The notes beneath the pieces are model-generated. The model saw nothing but the letters and a program-made list of their open reading frames with translations. It made no database searches and had not been told where the DNA came from. Made by a program: the position numbers and the translations under genes. This document shows positions 31,092 to 40,421 of a stretch of 64,000 bases of DNA, piece after piece; positions within the stretch are counted from its first letter, which is position 1; every line of letters begins with the position of its first letter. Source of the DNA: Candidatus Sacchlamyda saccharinae (GTDB lineage: Bacteria; Chlamydiota; Chlamydiia; Chlamydiales; Rhabdochlamydiaceae); NCBI GenBank assembly GCA_030408505.1, contig JAUHQI010000004.1:248001-312000 (forward strand), given 5' to 3'.

Positions 31092-31709
31092 ATGGAAAGC
31101 AGTAAAGAAAAAGTTAGCTATTGCATCGGTCTAGAAACCGGAAGAAACCTCAAAGGACAATTCCAAGAGCTGGATAAAGAAAAGCTTCTTGAAGGGATTA
31201 CCCACACTCTAGAAGGGACAGCTCCTACACTCGAGATCGAAGAAATCCAAAAAATTCTTACCGCATTGCAAAAACAAGTTCAAGAGCAACAAAAACAATT
31301 TGTTGAGCAAATCTCAGAGAAAAATAAAGAAGATGGGATAAAATTTCATCAAGAGCATAAAGCTAAAGCAGGTGTTACAACGCTTCCAAGCGGCCTTCAA
31401 TACGAAGTTATCAAGTCTGGAACTGGAGAAGTAACCCCAACTATACACGATGAAGTGACTGTCCACTACCAAGGAACACTTCTCGATGGGAAAGTATTTG
31501 ACAGCACTTATGAGAAAGATGAGCCACAAAAGTTCCCTGTGAACCGTGTCATACCAGGTTGGTCAGAAGCTCTTAAGTTGATGAAAGTCGGAGATAAGTG
31601 GAAGATCGCAATCCCCGCCTATCTCGCCTACGGAGAGTCAGGCTATGGCCCACAAATCCAGCCCAACGCCACCCTCCTTTTCGAAATGGAACTACTAAAG
31701 ATTAACTAA
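31092..31709 (+). CDS. FKBP-type peptidyl-prolyl cis-trans isomerase (FklB/Mip-like)
   Basis: 205 residues. The N-terminal half is the helical dimerisation domain of the Mip/FkpA/FklB group (SYCIGLETGRNLKG and a Gln-rich helix). The C-terminal FKBP domain runs from about 98, with EVTVHYQGTLLDGKVFDSTY, VIPGWSEALKLMKVGDKW and PAYLAYGESG. There is no signal peptide, so a cytoplasmic FklB-like role in protein folding is more likely than the exported Mip role. A GAGGAG lies upstream of the ATG. It is divergent from the pseudouridine synthase. Confidence 0.9.
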   Translation: MESSKEKVSYCIGLETGRNLKGQFQELDKEKLLEGITHTLEGTAPTLEIEEIQKILTALQKQVQEQQKQFVEQISEKNKEDGIKFHQEHKAKAGVTTLPSGLQYEVIKSGTGEVTPTIHDEVTVHYQGTLLDGKVFDSTYEKDEPQKFPVNRVIPGWSEALKLMKVGDKWKIAIPAYLAYGESGYGPQIQPNATLLFEMELLKIN

Positions 31710-31767
31710 GAAAATACCTAATCGTAGTTTCAGGGCTCTTTTCTAGGGCTACTGTCATTCTTTTTGC

Positions 31768-31921
31768 GGGGCAAATCTTCGTTTGCCCCGTCCTGTAGCT
31801 CCGCTTACTTGAACAGCCATCGGCTGCAAAAGCATTTAGGTGGGACTGCGCCCACCTTCATGTCCTTTTGCAGGGCCAATTCAAATACTGCTAGCGTTTA
31901 CTTGTTTTCATGTGGCCCTGC
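31768..31921. repeat. Hairpin-rich intergenic block
   Basis: The 312-base gap 31710-32021 holds no convincing gene but has four consecutive perfect inverted repeats: GGGGCAAA/TTTGCCCC (31768-31775, 31782-31789), CAGCC/GGCTG (31814-31818, 31822-31826), AGGTGGG/CCCACCT (31838-31844, 31851-31857) and GCAGGGCCA/TGGCCCTGC (31870-31878, 31913-31921). It separates two convergent genes, so a transcription barrier is possible, but no T-run follows any stem. A dispersed palindromic repeat or a structured RNA are alternatives. Confidence 0.55.
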
Positions 31922-32021
31922 GGGATGACACGTAGGAGGGCGGAGTCCTGACTGAGTGCTCACGCAGCCCGAACCGTAAGACTCATCACGCAAGAAGAAT
32001 GATTGTGGTCCTACTCGATCT

Positions 32022-32645
32022 CTACATATCAACAATCAGCACGTTCTTACGCTTTTTCCAGAAGGTGTCGCCGTAGTGGTAGCGAAGCTGAGTGCCGGCC
32101 TTGATGGGTTCTGAGGCGACGAAGATGATGTGCATGATGTTGTTTGCGTGGACAGAGAGAGATTCGACGTTTGGCTCTTGGCTGTGGTTAATGAAACGGG
32201 TAAAGTTCCCTTGCTCCTTAGCATCGATGATAAAAGGATTATAGACCCAGTCGCCAATGGTATATTCAAAGCAGTAATCGTTTCTGCGATCGTGGCGGCG
32301 GCGTCTTTTGCGGATGATGCCTGTGTATTCACCGAGAAAAGCACCTGTTGGGATGTTTTCTTCAGCGAAAACCCCATAGCCTAGGGTTTCATCGATCCAG
32401 CGAATGCTGATGTTGGGCTCAAAATTTTCCGTTAGCTCTTTTTTAAAGCGAACCCCGAGCCAATTCTCTCGCAAGCTGAGGTCTTTTCTCTTGAGGGCCT
32501 TTTTGGATTCTTTGAGTGTTTTTTTGAAAAAAGGCTCTTTTTGAAATTTTAGGGACCGCAGGTAACGGATACTGAGCTCTTTTTCTAGCTCAGCATAGGA
32601 AATTGTTTTAATTTCGGAGGAATTTTTAAAAAGAACCTTGATCAT
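32022..32645 (-). CDS. SET-domain lysine methyltransferase (chlamydial NUE-like)
   Basis: 207 residues. A basic helical N-terminus (1-75) precedes a SET domain: YGVFAEENIPTGAFLGEYTG, NFTRFINHSQEPNVE (the NHxxxPN pseudoknot) and AGTQLRYHYGDTFW. SET enzymes move a methyl group from SAM to lysine. In Chlamydia the homologues act on bacterial histone-like proteins and, when secreted, on host histones (established for NUE). An hctB gene lies 5 kb away in this window, giving a possible internal substrate. There is no post-SET cysteine cluster. The start is the ATG at 32645. Confidence 0.88.
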   Translation of the reverse strand: MIKVLFKNSSEIKTISYAELEKELSIRYLRSLKFQKEPFFKKTLKESKKALKRKDLSLRENWLGVRFKKELTENFEPNISIRWIDETLGYGVFAEENIPTGAFLGEYTGIIRKRRRRHDRRNDYCFEYTIGDWVYNPFIIDAKEQGNFTRFINHSQEPNVESLSVHANNIMHIIFVASEPIKAGTQLRYHYGDTFWKKRKNVLIVDM

Positions 32646-32679
32646 AAGAGATCCATCATTATGATGCAGTTTTAGATAT

Positions 32680-33255
32680 ATGAAAAGCCTGCACCAAAAA
32701 ATTTACCTGGTTCGGCACGGGGAAACCGAGTGGACCGAAGAAAAAAAACACACGGGACTCACCGATATCCCCCTTACAGATGAGGGGCGTCTTCAGGCTC
32801 AGTGGCTCACTGCCAAATTCAAAGAAGTTAAACTCAAAAAGGTCCTTTGCAGTCCCCTAATCCGAGCGAGCGAGACTTGTGAGATTGCCGGCTACCGCGA
32901 CGTGGCAGAGATTGATGAGAACTTGGTCGAATGGGACTATGGAGATTACGAAGGAATGACCACCGCTGAAATTCGGGAAAAAGTGCCCAAATGGACGATA
33001 TTTTCCAAAGGGGCCCCAAATGGAGAGTCAGTTGGGGATATTTCAGCAAGAACAGGAAGGGTGATTTCACGAATCCGATCCGTACCCGGCGATGTCGCCA
33101 TCTTTTCTAGTGGGCATTTCTTGCGCGCTTTAGCCGCCCGTTGGCTCCAATTGCCCGTTTCTGAAGGGAGGCTTTTTTTTCTTTCGACGGCCTCTGTTTC
33201 GGTTTTAGGCTATGAGCGGTCCAATCCCGTCCTCATCAGCTGGAATGAGACATGA
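32680..33255 (+). CDS. Histidine phosphatase (phosphoglycerate mutase superfamily)
   Basis: 191 residues. The catalytic RHG motif is YLVRHGETEW with H13 as the phosphorylated histidine. The second-half markers are VLCSPLIRASETCEIAG, the acid residue in NLVEWDYGDYEG, and FSSGHFLRALAARW with the second His. Length and motifs suit a cofactor-independent phosphatase (CobC/GpmB-like) acting on small phosphoesters; the substrate is not predictable. It is divergent from the SET gene by 34 bases and overlaps the convergent MDR gene by 20. Confidence 0.87.
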   Translation: MKSLHQKIYLVRHGETEWTEEKKHTGLTDIPLTDEGRLQAQWLTAKFKEVKLKKVLCSPLIRASETCEIAGYRDVAEIDENLVEWDYGDYEGMTTAEIREKVPKWTIFSKGAPNGESVGDISARTGRVISRIRSVPGDVAIFSSGHFLRALAARWLQLPVSEGRLFFLSTASVSVLGYERSNPVLISWNET

Positions 33256-34273
33256 TGAGTTTCCCCTTCGTATGACCAGTTTCGAGTTTCTCGTGAGCTG
33301 TTTGGACGGTTTTAACAGAGAGGTCACCTAGATTCTCTACTTGGGGCGGCATTAGGTTTTCCTTTTCAAAAAGCTGGGCTAGATGCTGAAGTTGTGCTCG
33401 ATAGACACTCCAAGAATTCTCATCTCCAAAAAGGGCTGCTGAAACGATAAAGACCATATGTACTGAAAGGCTTTTGGTCCAAATGGGTGTTTCTTTTCCC
33501 CAAAAAGGGACGGGGTAGCCTGCTTCTTCGGAGATGGGCGTAGCCAGATGGCCAAAGAAATCGAGCAATTCAAAACAAAGATCTTTTGCCTCGCCGCCGA
33601 CAAAGTCCAAAGCGAAGTAGAACCTCTGCCCCTCATTCATCTCAATGAGTTTTTTTGCCCTCGCCTCTAGTGAAAGCCCAGAGTAGCGAAGGATGTGGTC
33701 GGACGGGATGGAGAAGCGATCCATAAGGTAGCTAGCACTTTCTTCACTGCCAGCTAGTGTGTAGATGGGGCCAGCTTCATAGACCTTGGCAAGAGCGATT
33801 GCAGCTGATCCCACACCACCACTGCCTCCGGTAAGAAATAGTGGCCGCCCTTTCTGCAGAGCATTGCTTGTGATCAGAGATTGAAAGGCTGTTAAATAGG
33901 TTACTGCAATCCCGGCGGCTTCTTCATAAGAGAGATTTTCGGGTTTTTTGGCGATGAATTGCGAAGGGGTGCAGAGATATTCAGCGTAAGAGCCGTTCGA
34001 GCTAGGGCCAAACGCTAACCCAAAAACTTCATCGCCCACAGAATAGTCTCGTACCAAATCTCCAACAGCGTCAATGATGCCACTAAAATCAGCTCCGAGC
34101 GTTTGGGGGAGCACTCCTCCAAACATCCCTTTGCGGATCTTATAATCCACTGGGTTAAAGCCTGTGGCTTTGAGTTTGACTCTCACCTCATTTCGGGCGG
34201 GCTTTGGGGTGGGAATCTCTTTTTCTTTGAAATGGGACGCATCGCCAAAGGCGTCAAGAAGGATGGCTTTCAC
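33236..34273 (-). CDS. MDR-family NADPH:quinone oxidoreductase / zinc-less alcohol dehydrogenase
   Basis: 345 residues of the medium-chain dehydrogenase fold. The GroES-like N-terminus has TGFNPVDYKIRKGMFGGVLP and the phrase LGADFSGIIDAVGD; the Rossmann part has LTGGSGGVGSAAIALAK. Catalytic zinc ligands are absent, which fits quinone reductases and enoyl reductases of this superfamily rather than alcohol dehydrogenases. The start lies 20 bases inside the sua5 gene, so the two are probably co-transcribed without an obvious shared function. Confidence 0.87.
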   Translation of the reverse strand: MKAILLDAFGDASHFKEKEIPTPKPARNEVRVKLKATGFNPVDYKIRKGMFGGVLPQTLGADFSGIIDAVGDLVRDYSVGDEVFGLAFGPSSNGSYAEYLCTPSQFIAKKPENLSYEEAAGIAVTYLTAFQSLITSNALQKGRPLFLTGGSGGVGSAAIALAKVYEAGPIYTLAGSEESASYLMDRFSIPSDHILRYSGLSLEARAKKLIEMNEGQRFYFALDFVGGEAKDLCFELLDFFGHLATPISEEAGYPVPFWGKETPIWTKSLSVHMVFIVSAALFGDENSWSVYRAQLQHLAQLFEKENLMPPQVENLGDLSVKTVQTAHEKLETGHTKGKLIMSHSS

Positions 34274-35165
34274 TTGTGATCTTCTCCAGTCTGCTTAAAA
34301 GTGCTTCGTCAGCACTCTCAGGTCTATAAATGATCACTTCATCATAGCCCTCATCCTCTGCAAAACGCAAGGATGCATAAAGCGCACTTGGATCGGATGC
34401 TTCAAAAGCATAAGCCCTTTCTTGGTTAGCAACCCGTGATTCGTACTCAACCCGGTCAGAATAAACAGTTACAGGAATATCAGGTGCGTAGTGGCGATAT
34501 TTCATACCAGGAGAAGTGCGTGGACCTCTTGTATAAGTGGCCACGTCGAGTCCGAGGATGCCTTCAATCGCCTCTTTTTTCAACGCACCCAATCGCAAAA
34601 TTGTAGGGCGATCAAAAGAAACTAAATCGATCACGGTCGACTCCATTCCATGCAAACAAGGGCCGCCATCTAAAACAGCAGCAATCTTTCCATTAAAATC
34701 GCTCAGTACATGCTCTGCCTTTGTACTACTCGGCCTACCAGAAAGATTTGCAGAAGGGGCAACGAGGGGCTGTCCCATCTCTGCAATCAATCTACTTGCC
34801 AGAGGATGACTGGGCTGTCTCAACGCAATCGTATCAAGACCTGCTGAAACAATGCTTGGGACCTTTGGGTTTCTTTTGACAACCAAAGTCAGAGGCCCAG
34901 GAAAAAAAGCCTCTGCTAGTCGAAAGAAGGTAGGAGGCAATTGCTGAGAGAGTTTTTCCGCATCCAGTAAACTACCCACGTGGGCAATGAGAGGGTTGTC
35001 TTGGGGGCGCCGCTTTACTGTGTAAATTTTTTCTATAGCTTCTGGAGAATAAACAGGGGCGCCCAAGCCATATACCGTTTCGGTGGGAAATGCAACCAGC
35101 TCGCCTTTTCGCAAAAATGCTGCTGCCTGGGAAATTTCCTCATCTTTTAATAAAAGCGTTTCCAT
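34254..35165 (-). CDS. Threonylcarbamoyl-AMP synthase (Sua5/YrdC)
   Basis: 303 residues. The YrdC domain runs from about 8 to 200, with AFPTETVYGLGA, KIYTVKRRPQDNPLIAHVG, PGPLTLVV and APSANLSGRPSSTKA. A C-terminal Sua5 domain follows after the linker TSPGMKYRHYAPDIP, which distinguishes the long Sua5 form from short TsaC. The enzyme makes threonylcarbamoyl-AMP for the t6A modification of tRNAs that read ANN codons. It is co-directional and overlapping with the MDR gene. Confidence 0.9.
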   Translation of the reverse strand: METLLLKDEEISQAAAFLRKGELVAFPTETVYGLGAPVYSPEAIEKIYTVKRRPQDNPLIAHVGSLLDAEKLSQQLPPTFFRLAEAFFPGPLTLVVKRNPKVPSIVSAGLDTIALRQPSHPLASRLIAEMGQPLVAPSANLSGRPSSTKAEHVLSDFNGKIAAVLDGGPCLHGMESTVIDLVSFDRPTILRLGALKKEAIEGILGLDVATYTRGPRTSPGMKYRHYAPDIPVTVYSDRVEYESRVANQERAYAFEASDPSALYASLRFAEDEGYDEVIIYRPESADEALLSRLEKITSESHPS

Positions 35166-35206
35166 CTTGAAAAGTATACACGCTTATTGTATTTTTATCT
35201 GCATAT

Positions 35207-35545
35207 ATGAAGACACCTGCTTGGATCACATTTATCTATGGAATAATCATTTTACTTGGCGGATTTATGGGCTATACCCAAGCCGCTAGTACTACCTCGC
35301 TGATCATGGGGCTGGTTTTTGGAGTTCTCCTCTTGATCGCAGCGGGAGGCATGCTTAAAAACCACCTACTACCTGCTTACTTTGGCATCATCCTAATTCT
35401 TCTACTCGATGCCTTCTTCACCTACCGCTGGCTCTTCACCTTCCAGTTCATACCCGCTGGTCTCTTGAGCATCATTAGCACCATCGTCCTCATCGCAGTC
35501 GTTCTCCTCATCCGCAAGCACCTAGAAGACGAACGCAATAAATAG
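35207..35545 (+). CDS. TMEM14-family membrane protein
   Basis: 112 residues with four hydrophobic helices. The first part fits the TMEM14 pattern known from eukaryotic mitochondria and plastids: GGFMGYTQAASTTSLIMGLV, then GVLLLIAAGGMLK. Relatives take part in fatty-acid or porphyrin transport in organelles; the bacterial role is unknown. Members are scattered in bacteria, including chlamydiae, so a transfer between chlamydiae and an early eukaryotic host has some basis but is only an inference. It is divergent from sua5 by 41 bases. Confidence 0.82.
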   Translation: MKTPAWITFIYGIIILLGGFMGYTQAASTTSLIMGLVFGVLLLIAAGGMLKNHLLPAYFGIILILLLDAFFTYRWLFTFQFIPAGLLSIISTIVLIAVVLLIRKHLEDERNK

Positions 35546-35552
35546 AATCCAC

Positions 35553-36251
35553 TTAAGTCGCGTTAAAAAGAAAGACGGCTGGCTTTTTGTGGAGGTTGGG
35601 CAAGGAGCGTTTTTGCCAAGAAGCAACCCGATGGGTCTCCACACCTTGAGTGGGGCTTGTTAGATCCCAGGCGATACTGAGCTCTGTTTTACCCGATAGA
35701 TTTGATAGGAGAGTTTCTAGCATCCGTTGATTGCGGTAGGGAACTTCAATAAAGATCTGAGTGCTTCTTTCACTCCGTGATCGGTCTTCTAAAGTTTTTA
35801 GCATCTCTGCCGGCTTGTGGGGCAAGTACCCGTTGAATGCGAAGTTTTGAGCGGGCAAACCGCTGAGCATAAGAGCGAGGATGAGAGAGCTGGGACCAAC
35901 AAAGGCTTCGATGATGACGGCGAGCTCACGAGCTCGATGGACAAGTTTATAGCCCGGGTCAGCGAGGATAGGAAGTCCAGCGTCGGAGATGAGACCCCAA
36001 ACTTGTCCCTCACGGAGGGGGGCTAGGAGCTCATCGATTTCTTGGGAGTGTTTGTTCAATAAGGTAATGGGGGTATCGCGGTAATTGGCCCCAAGCATCT
36101 TGAGATAAGCTCTCCCCTCTTTGGCATTTTCTGCGATTAACCCTTCTAAGGATTGAGCTGCTAAGCCAACGCTCTTGGGAAAGTAGTCCTCGTGGTTGGA
36201 CTCTTTATCTAGAAGGTTTGGAAGGAGAAGAAGCTTGCCTTTTTTACTCAT
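35553..36251 (-). CDS. Tetrapyrrole-methylase-family methyltransferase (RsmI-like)
   Basis: 232 residues of the tetrapyrrole (corrin/porphyrin) methylase fold. The loop VWGLISDAGLPILADPGYKLV is the SDAGxPxxxDPG motif of RsmI, which 2'-O-methylates C1402 of 16S rRNA; VGPSSLILALMLSGL and FNGYLPHK follow as in that family. It is shorter and more divergent than standard RsmI (about 280 residues), so it may be the YraL-like chlamydial form or have another SAM-dependent role. Its start overlaps the end of holA by 8 bases. Confidence 0.82.
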   Translation of the reverse strand: MSKKGKLLLLPNLLDKESNHEDYFPKSVGLAAQSLEGLIAENAKEGRAYLKMLGANYRDTPITLLNKHSQEIDELLAPLREGQVWGLISDAGLPILADPGYKLVHRARELAVIIEAFVGPSSLILALMLSGLPAQNFAFNGYLPHKPAEMLKTLEDRSRSERSTQIFIEVPYRNQRMLETLLSNLSGKTELSIAWDLTSPTQGVETHRVASWQKRSLPNLHKKPAVFLFNAT

Positions 36252-37227
36252 GAATTTCTCCGCAAAATCGGGTGAATAGGGTTTCGGGTTTGGATTTGCT
36301 CGTTTTTAGCCCTAGCTCAAAATCAAAGAGGGCGATGAGACCTTTTTTGAAGAAGGCTTCCCCTTTTTGTTTGGTGCCTGATAGGGCTTCTTGCAGAGCT
36401 TTGGGCCAAAGTCTTGGAAAGGCCTCTGAGATGGCATCAGGCGAGGTGCCTTTTTTAAGGAGAGCTGACATTTTGAGGCCCATTTCCAGTTGCGCTCGTA
36501 GGCCTCCAACGAGTGGAAGCAAAAGGGAGAGGTCGGAGATAAGGGGCACTTGGCCAACTTTATTCCACACCAGATCGCGAGCTAGATGAAATACGTTCAA
36601 TTCTTGGGACGTGGAGCAGATGGTTTCGATGTCAGTGCGGGTGATTTGTTCTCTATCGCCTACAAAGCACAGAAGCTTATCGATCTCCTGTTGCAGGAGA
36701 AGGCGGTCAGGTGGTAATCGAGAAAGGAGGGCCTCTACAGCATCGGGAGCGATTTTCTTTTTGTTGTGATGGATCACTTGGACGATCCACTGCTGGAGGC
36801 GCGCTTTCTCTTCCCAAGGCTTTTCCTTAGAAAGATCGAGGATGACCATCTCTTTTTTGCCCACCTTGTAGAGCTCAGTAATGGATTTTGCACTTGAAGC
36901 TCCAAGAAGTAGATAGCCCTGCGGATTGGGTGATTGGACGTATTGCTTGAGTAGGTCCCCTTCCGATTTCACAAGCTGATCTACCCCGTCAAAGAGAGCC
37001 GCCACCTTGCCAGAGAAAAGAGAGGCTCCTCCCAAGTGCTCGATAGCGTCTTTAAGAAGTGGACACTTTTTGAAATCGCAGTCAGCTTTTAGTTTTTGGG
37101 TTAAACTGCTCAAAATTTTCTTTCTCTCGCTGTCAGCAGAACAGATGACAACGTAGATGGATGAGAGGTGCTCGGGGTAAGCTTCCTTAAAATGCTTCTC
37201 TAGTGCTTCGAGTTTTTGGAATTTCAT
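36244..37227 (-). CDS. holA: DNA polymerase III subunit delta
   Basis: 327 residues from the ATG at 37227 (MKFQKLEALEKHFKEAYP); the upstream in-frame codons look non-coding. The layout follows HolA: a first AAA-like domain with a degenerate P-loop (IYVVICSADSERKKIL), a lid with LQQWIVQVIHHNKKKIAPDA, and the helical collar with LLQQEIDKLLCFVGDREQIT, typical of delta subunits. It opens the beta clamp in the clamp-loader complex. Similarity is family-level and quite divergent. Confidence 0.82.
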   Translation of the reverse strand: MKFQKLEALEKHFKEAYPEHLSSIYVVICSADSERKKILSSLTQKLKADCDFKKCPLLKDAIEHLGGASLFSGKVAALFDGVDQLVKSEGDLLKQYVQSPNPQGYLLLGASSAKSITELYKVGKKEMVILDLSKEKPWEEKARLQQWIVQVIHHNKKKIAPDAVEALLSRLPPDRLLLQQEIDKLLCFVGDREQITRTDIETICSTSQELNVFHLARDLVWNKVGQVPLISDLSLLLPLVGGLRAQLEMGLKMSALLKKGTSPDAISEAFPRLWPKALQEALSGTKQKGEAFFKKGLIALFDFELGLKTSKSKPETLFTRFCGEIHE

Positions 37228-37279
37228 TTTTGTAATGATAGAGTAATTAAACATATTTTAGTAAAATTAAAAAAAATAC

Positions 37280-37308
37280 TTGACGTGACTAAAATGCTGG
37301 TTTAGATT
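37280..37308 (+). promoter_or_regulatory. Sigma-70-type promoter for hctB
   Basis: TTGACG (37280-37285) and TAGATT (37303-37308) are separated by 17 bases. The first matches the -35 consensus at 5 of 6 positions and the second the -10 at 4 of 6. The expected start is near 37315, about 30 bases before the hctB ATG, and a strong AGGAGG lies between. Confidence 0.55.
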
Positions 37309-37344
37309 AGTTTATATATAAGTTCTTTAGGAGGGATAGTAACA

Positions 37345-37620
37345 ATGGCTGCAAGAAAAAAGAAAACCACTGCGCGTAAGACAGTTACACGCAAGGCTCC
37401 TGCAAAAAAGACGGCGAGAAAGACCGTTCGAAAAGTAGCAAAGAAAACAGTAGCGAGAAAGGCTGTGGCAAAAAAGACGGTTCGAAAGAAGGCTACAACT
37501 CGAAAAACTGCTTCAAAAGCTACAACTCGAAAAAAAGCTGCTCCTAGACGGAAAAAGACAGCTTTTCAAAAAATGCTTACAGCTGAAGGCTGGAAACGCC
37601 TGATGATGGGTGCCAAATAA
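37345..37620 (+). CDS. hctB: Histone H1-like nucleoid protein, HctB (Hc2) type
   Basis: 91 residues, almost entirely K, R, A and T in short overlapping repeats (KKTARKTVRK, VAKKTVARKAVAKK), like the C-terminal tail of eukaryotic histone H1. The last 20 residues differ (AFQKMLTAEGWKRLMMGAK) and may form a small helix. Chlamydial HctB condenses DNA late in development as infectious elementary bodies form. Hc2 is longer in many chlamydiae (about 165-225), so this is a short version. AGGAGG precedes the ATG and a plausible promoter lies upstream. In Chlamydia HctB is developmentally regulated. Confidence 0.9.
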   Translation: MAARKKKTTARKTVTRKAPAKKTARKTVRKVAKKTVARKAVAKKTVRKKATTRKTASKATTRKKAAPRRKKTAFQKMLTAEGWKRLMMGAK

Positions 37621-37669
37621 TTGAGATTTATGAGATAATGTCTCTTTCAAGGATAATTTTGGAGGAGAC

Positions 37670-38581
37670 ATGCATCTCAAAGGCAAAAGAGCATTCATCG
37701 CAGGTATCGGGGACGACAAAGGCTATGGCTGGGCGATTGCCAAAGCACTAGCAGAAGCTGGATGCGAAATTCTCGTTGGGACCTGGACCCCCATTTTAAA
37801 GATCTTTAGCACCTCCTTCACAGCTGGCAAGTTTGACCAATCGCGCAAGCTATCTGACGGCTCTTTGATGGAAATCAAAAAAATCTATGCTCTCGATGCG
37901 AGCTTTGATACACCAGAAGATGTTCCCCAAGATATTTTAGAGAACAAGCGCTACCAAGCAGCCTCGGGCTATACGATCTCTGAGGTGGCAGCTCAAGTAG
38001 AAAAGGACTTTGGCAAGATCGATATCCTCGTCCACTCGCTAGCTAACGGCCCTGAAGTGAAAAAGCCCCTTCTTGAAACTTCGCGCTCAGGCTACCTTGC
38101 AGCGATTAGCTCTTCATCTTATTCACTAGTGAGTATGATCGCCCACTTCGGACCCGTTTTAAACGAAGGTGGCTCGGTCTTATCGCTGACGTATATCGCT
38201 TCCGAGCGAGCGGTACCTGGCTATGGCGGTGGCATGAGCTCTGCTAAAGCAGCGCTTGAGAGTGACACTCGCATGCTTGCTTACGAGGCGGGCCGCAAGT
38301 GGAACATCCGCATCAATACAATCTCTGCTGGCCCCTTGGGCAGTAGAGCTGCTAAGGCGATCGGATTCATCGATAAGATGATCGAGTACTCACATCATAA
38401 CGCTCCTCTCCAAAGAGAGATGACCGCAGAAGACGTCGGTAGCTCAGCTACCTTCCTCCTTTCTGATGCAGCAAGTGCAATTACAGGGACTACACTTTAT
38501 GTTGACAACGGGATGCACGCAATGGGGGTGGCTGTCGATTCCCCCGCTTTTAAGAATGAAGAAGAGCCTGCTCACACATAG
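37670..38581 (+). CDS. fabI: Enoyl-ACP reductase, plant/chlamydial type
   Basis: 303 residues, longer than E. coli FabI (262) because of the insertion after the cofactor site seen in plant and chlamydial enzymes. The start has the nucleotide loop [16 protein letters not shown]. Catalytic residues are Y185 in [16 protein letters not shown] and K193, with Y175 before them. It performs the last reduction in each round of type II fatty-acid synthesis. The stop lies 26 bases inside the next gene, and GGAGGA precedes the ATG. Confidence 0.93.
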   Translation: MHLKGKRAFIAGIGDDKGYGWAIAKALAEAGCEILVGTWTPILKIFSTSFTAGKFDQSRKLSDGSLMEIKKIYALDASFDTPEDVPQDILENKRYQAASGYTISEVAAQVEKDFGKIDILVHSLANGPEVKKPLLETSRSGYLAAISSSSYSLVSMIAHFGPVLNEGGSVLSLTYIASERAVPGYGGGMSSAKAALESDTRMLAYEAGRKWNIRINTISAGPLGSRAAKAIGFIDKMIEYSHHNAPLQREMTAEDVGSSATFLLSDAASAITGTTLYVDNGMHAMGVAVDSPAFKNEEEPAHT

Positions 38582-40421
38582 TTTATGTCTTTTGCTCGTA
38601 ACGGATCCTTTCTCCTGGCTCGAAGACCTCGAGTCAGATAAGACTAAGGAATGGGTTGCAGGCCAAATGGCTCTGTCTGATGGCTATTTTCAGCAAACAG
38701 CCAAAAACTCTTATATTTCTGAGCTTCTCGCTCAACACACAAATTTCACAAGCTGCGCCACTGTAGTCGAGAGAAGCGGGAAGACCTTCTATTGTAAAAG
38801 GGGGCCCGATCAAGATACCTTCGCCCTCTATGTCGATGATCGACTTCTTATTGAGCCAACAGGGACTCTTTCCCTTTCAGGATATAGCGTTGATGCAAAG
38901 GGTGAGAGACTCTGCTACTGCCTCTCCGATTCGGGCTCTGATGTCAACACCTGGAAGTTCCTCAATATCAAAACAGGCGAGCATTACCCAGACGTATTAG
39001 AGGGTCTAAAATTTTGCGAGCCAATGTGGAATGACAAGGGGGTCTACTACACCCTCTTCACCGGGCCTGAGAAAAAAGACCAAACAATCTACTACCATAA
39101 AATAGGAAGTAGGGAAGATAAGGCTCTGTATACCACCTCTGAGCACATTGATCTATGGGACGTAGTCAAAGGGGGACGCTATCTTCTGATTTCGTCAGGT
39201 ACGATTTTAGATATCCGCAACGGGTTCTATCTTTTCGACGTAGAAAAACTCTCCCTCAAGGAGCTTTTGGCTCCAAGGGAGACGAGTATTGAATATGAGT
39301 TTGAGCGGGGCGATGCCTTGTATTTTACGCAAGACAACCAGCTTCTAGAAGTAACGGACACGGAAAAGGTGTTGATCCCTAAGGGAAAAGACCTCCTCCA
39401 ATCGGCGTACCGGACAAAAAATACCATTTTTTGCAACTACTTAAAAGATGCCGCTTCAGAACTAAGGGTCTATGATTTTGAAGGAAATTACCTCTCTACT
39501 CCGACATTACCGGGAAGAGGGACGATCATCGGCGGCAATAGCGAAACTGAAGACTTTACCTATCTCTACACCGACTACTTCACGCCTCCAGCAATAAAGC
39601 CCTCAGCCCAACAGCACCCATACGTAATGGAGCAGAGGTTCTATGAGAGCACCGATGGGACCCAAGTGCCGATGTTCATCCTGTACAAGAAGGACACGCC
39701 TCTAGATGGCAACCGCCCTACGCTCTTATATGGATACGGTGGCTTCAATGCCTCGATCACCCCTTCTTACTCCCCTCTCATCCTCACTTGGCTCGATATG
39801 GGAGGTGTATACGCCTCAGCAAACCTGCGAGGAGGCGGTGAATATGGAGATGAGTGGCATGAGGCAGGCCGTAAGGAAAAGAAACAAAATGTGTTCAATG
39901 ACTTTACTTCCGCGGCAAAAGCACTTGTCGCTTGGGGGTATACAACACATAAGAAAATAGCTATCAACGGGCGGAGCAATGGAGGCCTTCTTGTCGGAGC
40001 TTGTCTCACACAGAGGCCTGACCTTTTTGGCGCGGCGATCCCCCAAGTTGGAGTCCTAGACATGCTCAACTTCCATAAACACACAATCGGTTGGGCCTGG
40101 TGCACAGAATTCGGCACTCCAGACGATCCAGAAGACTACCAGGTTTTGCATTCCTACTCGCCCTACCACAATATCCAAAAAGAGATCGCCTATCCACCAA
40201 CACTCATTACGACCGCTGATCACGATGATCGGGTCGTCCCCTTCCACAGTTATAAATTTGCTGCTGCCTTGCAGCAGTCCAAAGATACGGGAGCGCCGCA
40301 TCTGCTGCGGATCTACCCGAACTCGGGACATAGTGCCAGCCGCTCTAAAGAGCTATGGATGCGCGAGAACCTCGACCTCTTGCTCTTTCTGCAAAGAGAG
40401 CTGATTGACTCTGACGAGTAG
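38556..40421 (+). CDS. Prolyl oligopeptidase-family serine peptidase (S9A)
   Basis: 621 residues from the ATG at 38556. [13 protein letters not shown] at about residue 17 is the family N-terminus, followed by a propeller domain and an alpha/beta hydrolase domain. The nucleophile S474 lies in [15 protein letters not shown], the Asp in [14 protein letters not shown] and the His in NSGHSAS. The enzyme trims Pro-containing peptides. The first 16 residues are partly hydrophobic but too short for a clear signal peptide, so a cytoplasmic location is likely. It overlaps fabI by 26 bases and the next, antisense, gene by 69. Confidence 0.9.
   Translation: MKKSLLTHSLCLLLVTDPFSWLEDLESDKTKEWVAGQMALSDGYFQQTAKNSYISELLAQHTNFTSCATVVERSGKTFYCKRGPDQDTFALYVDDRLLIEPTGTLSLSGYSVDAKGERLCYCLSDSGSDVNTWKFLNIKTGEHYPDVLEGLKFCEPMWNDKGVYYTLFTGPEKKDQTIYYHKIGSREDKALYTTSEHIDLWDVVKGGRYLLISSGTILDIRNGFYLFDVEKLSLKELLAPRETSIEYEFERGDALYFTQDNQLLEVTDTEKVLIPKGKDLLQSAYRTKNTIFCNYLKDAASELRVYDFEGNYLSTPTLPGRGTIIGGNSETEDFTYLYTDYFTPPAIKPSAQQHPYVMEQRFYESTDGTQVPMFILYKKDTPLDGNRPTLLYGYGGFNASITPSYSPLILTWLDMGGVYASANLRGGGEYGDEWHEAGRKEKKQNVFNDFTSAAKALVAWGYTTHKKIAINGRSNGGLLVGACLTQRPDLFGAAIPQVGVLDMLNFHKHTIGWAWCTEFGTPDDPEDYQVLHSYSPYHNIQKEIAYPPTLITTADHDDRVVPFHSYKFAAALQQSKDTGAPHLLRIYPNSGHSASRSKELWMRENLDLLLFLQRELIDSDE

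Noticed and set aside
31768-31789. Rho-independent terminator after the FKBP gene
   Set aside because: The stem is good but no T-run follows on either strand, so I list it as part of a hairpin cluster instead.
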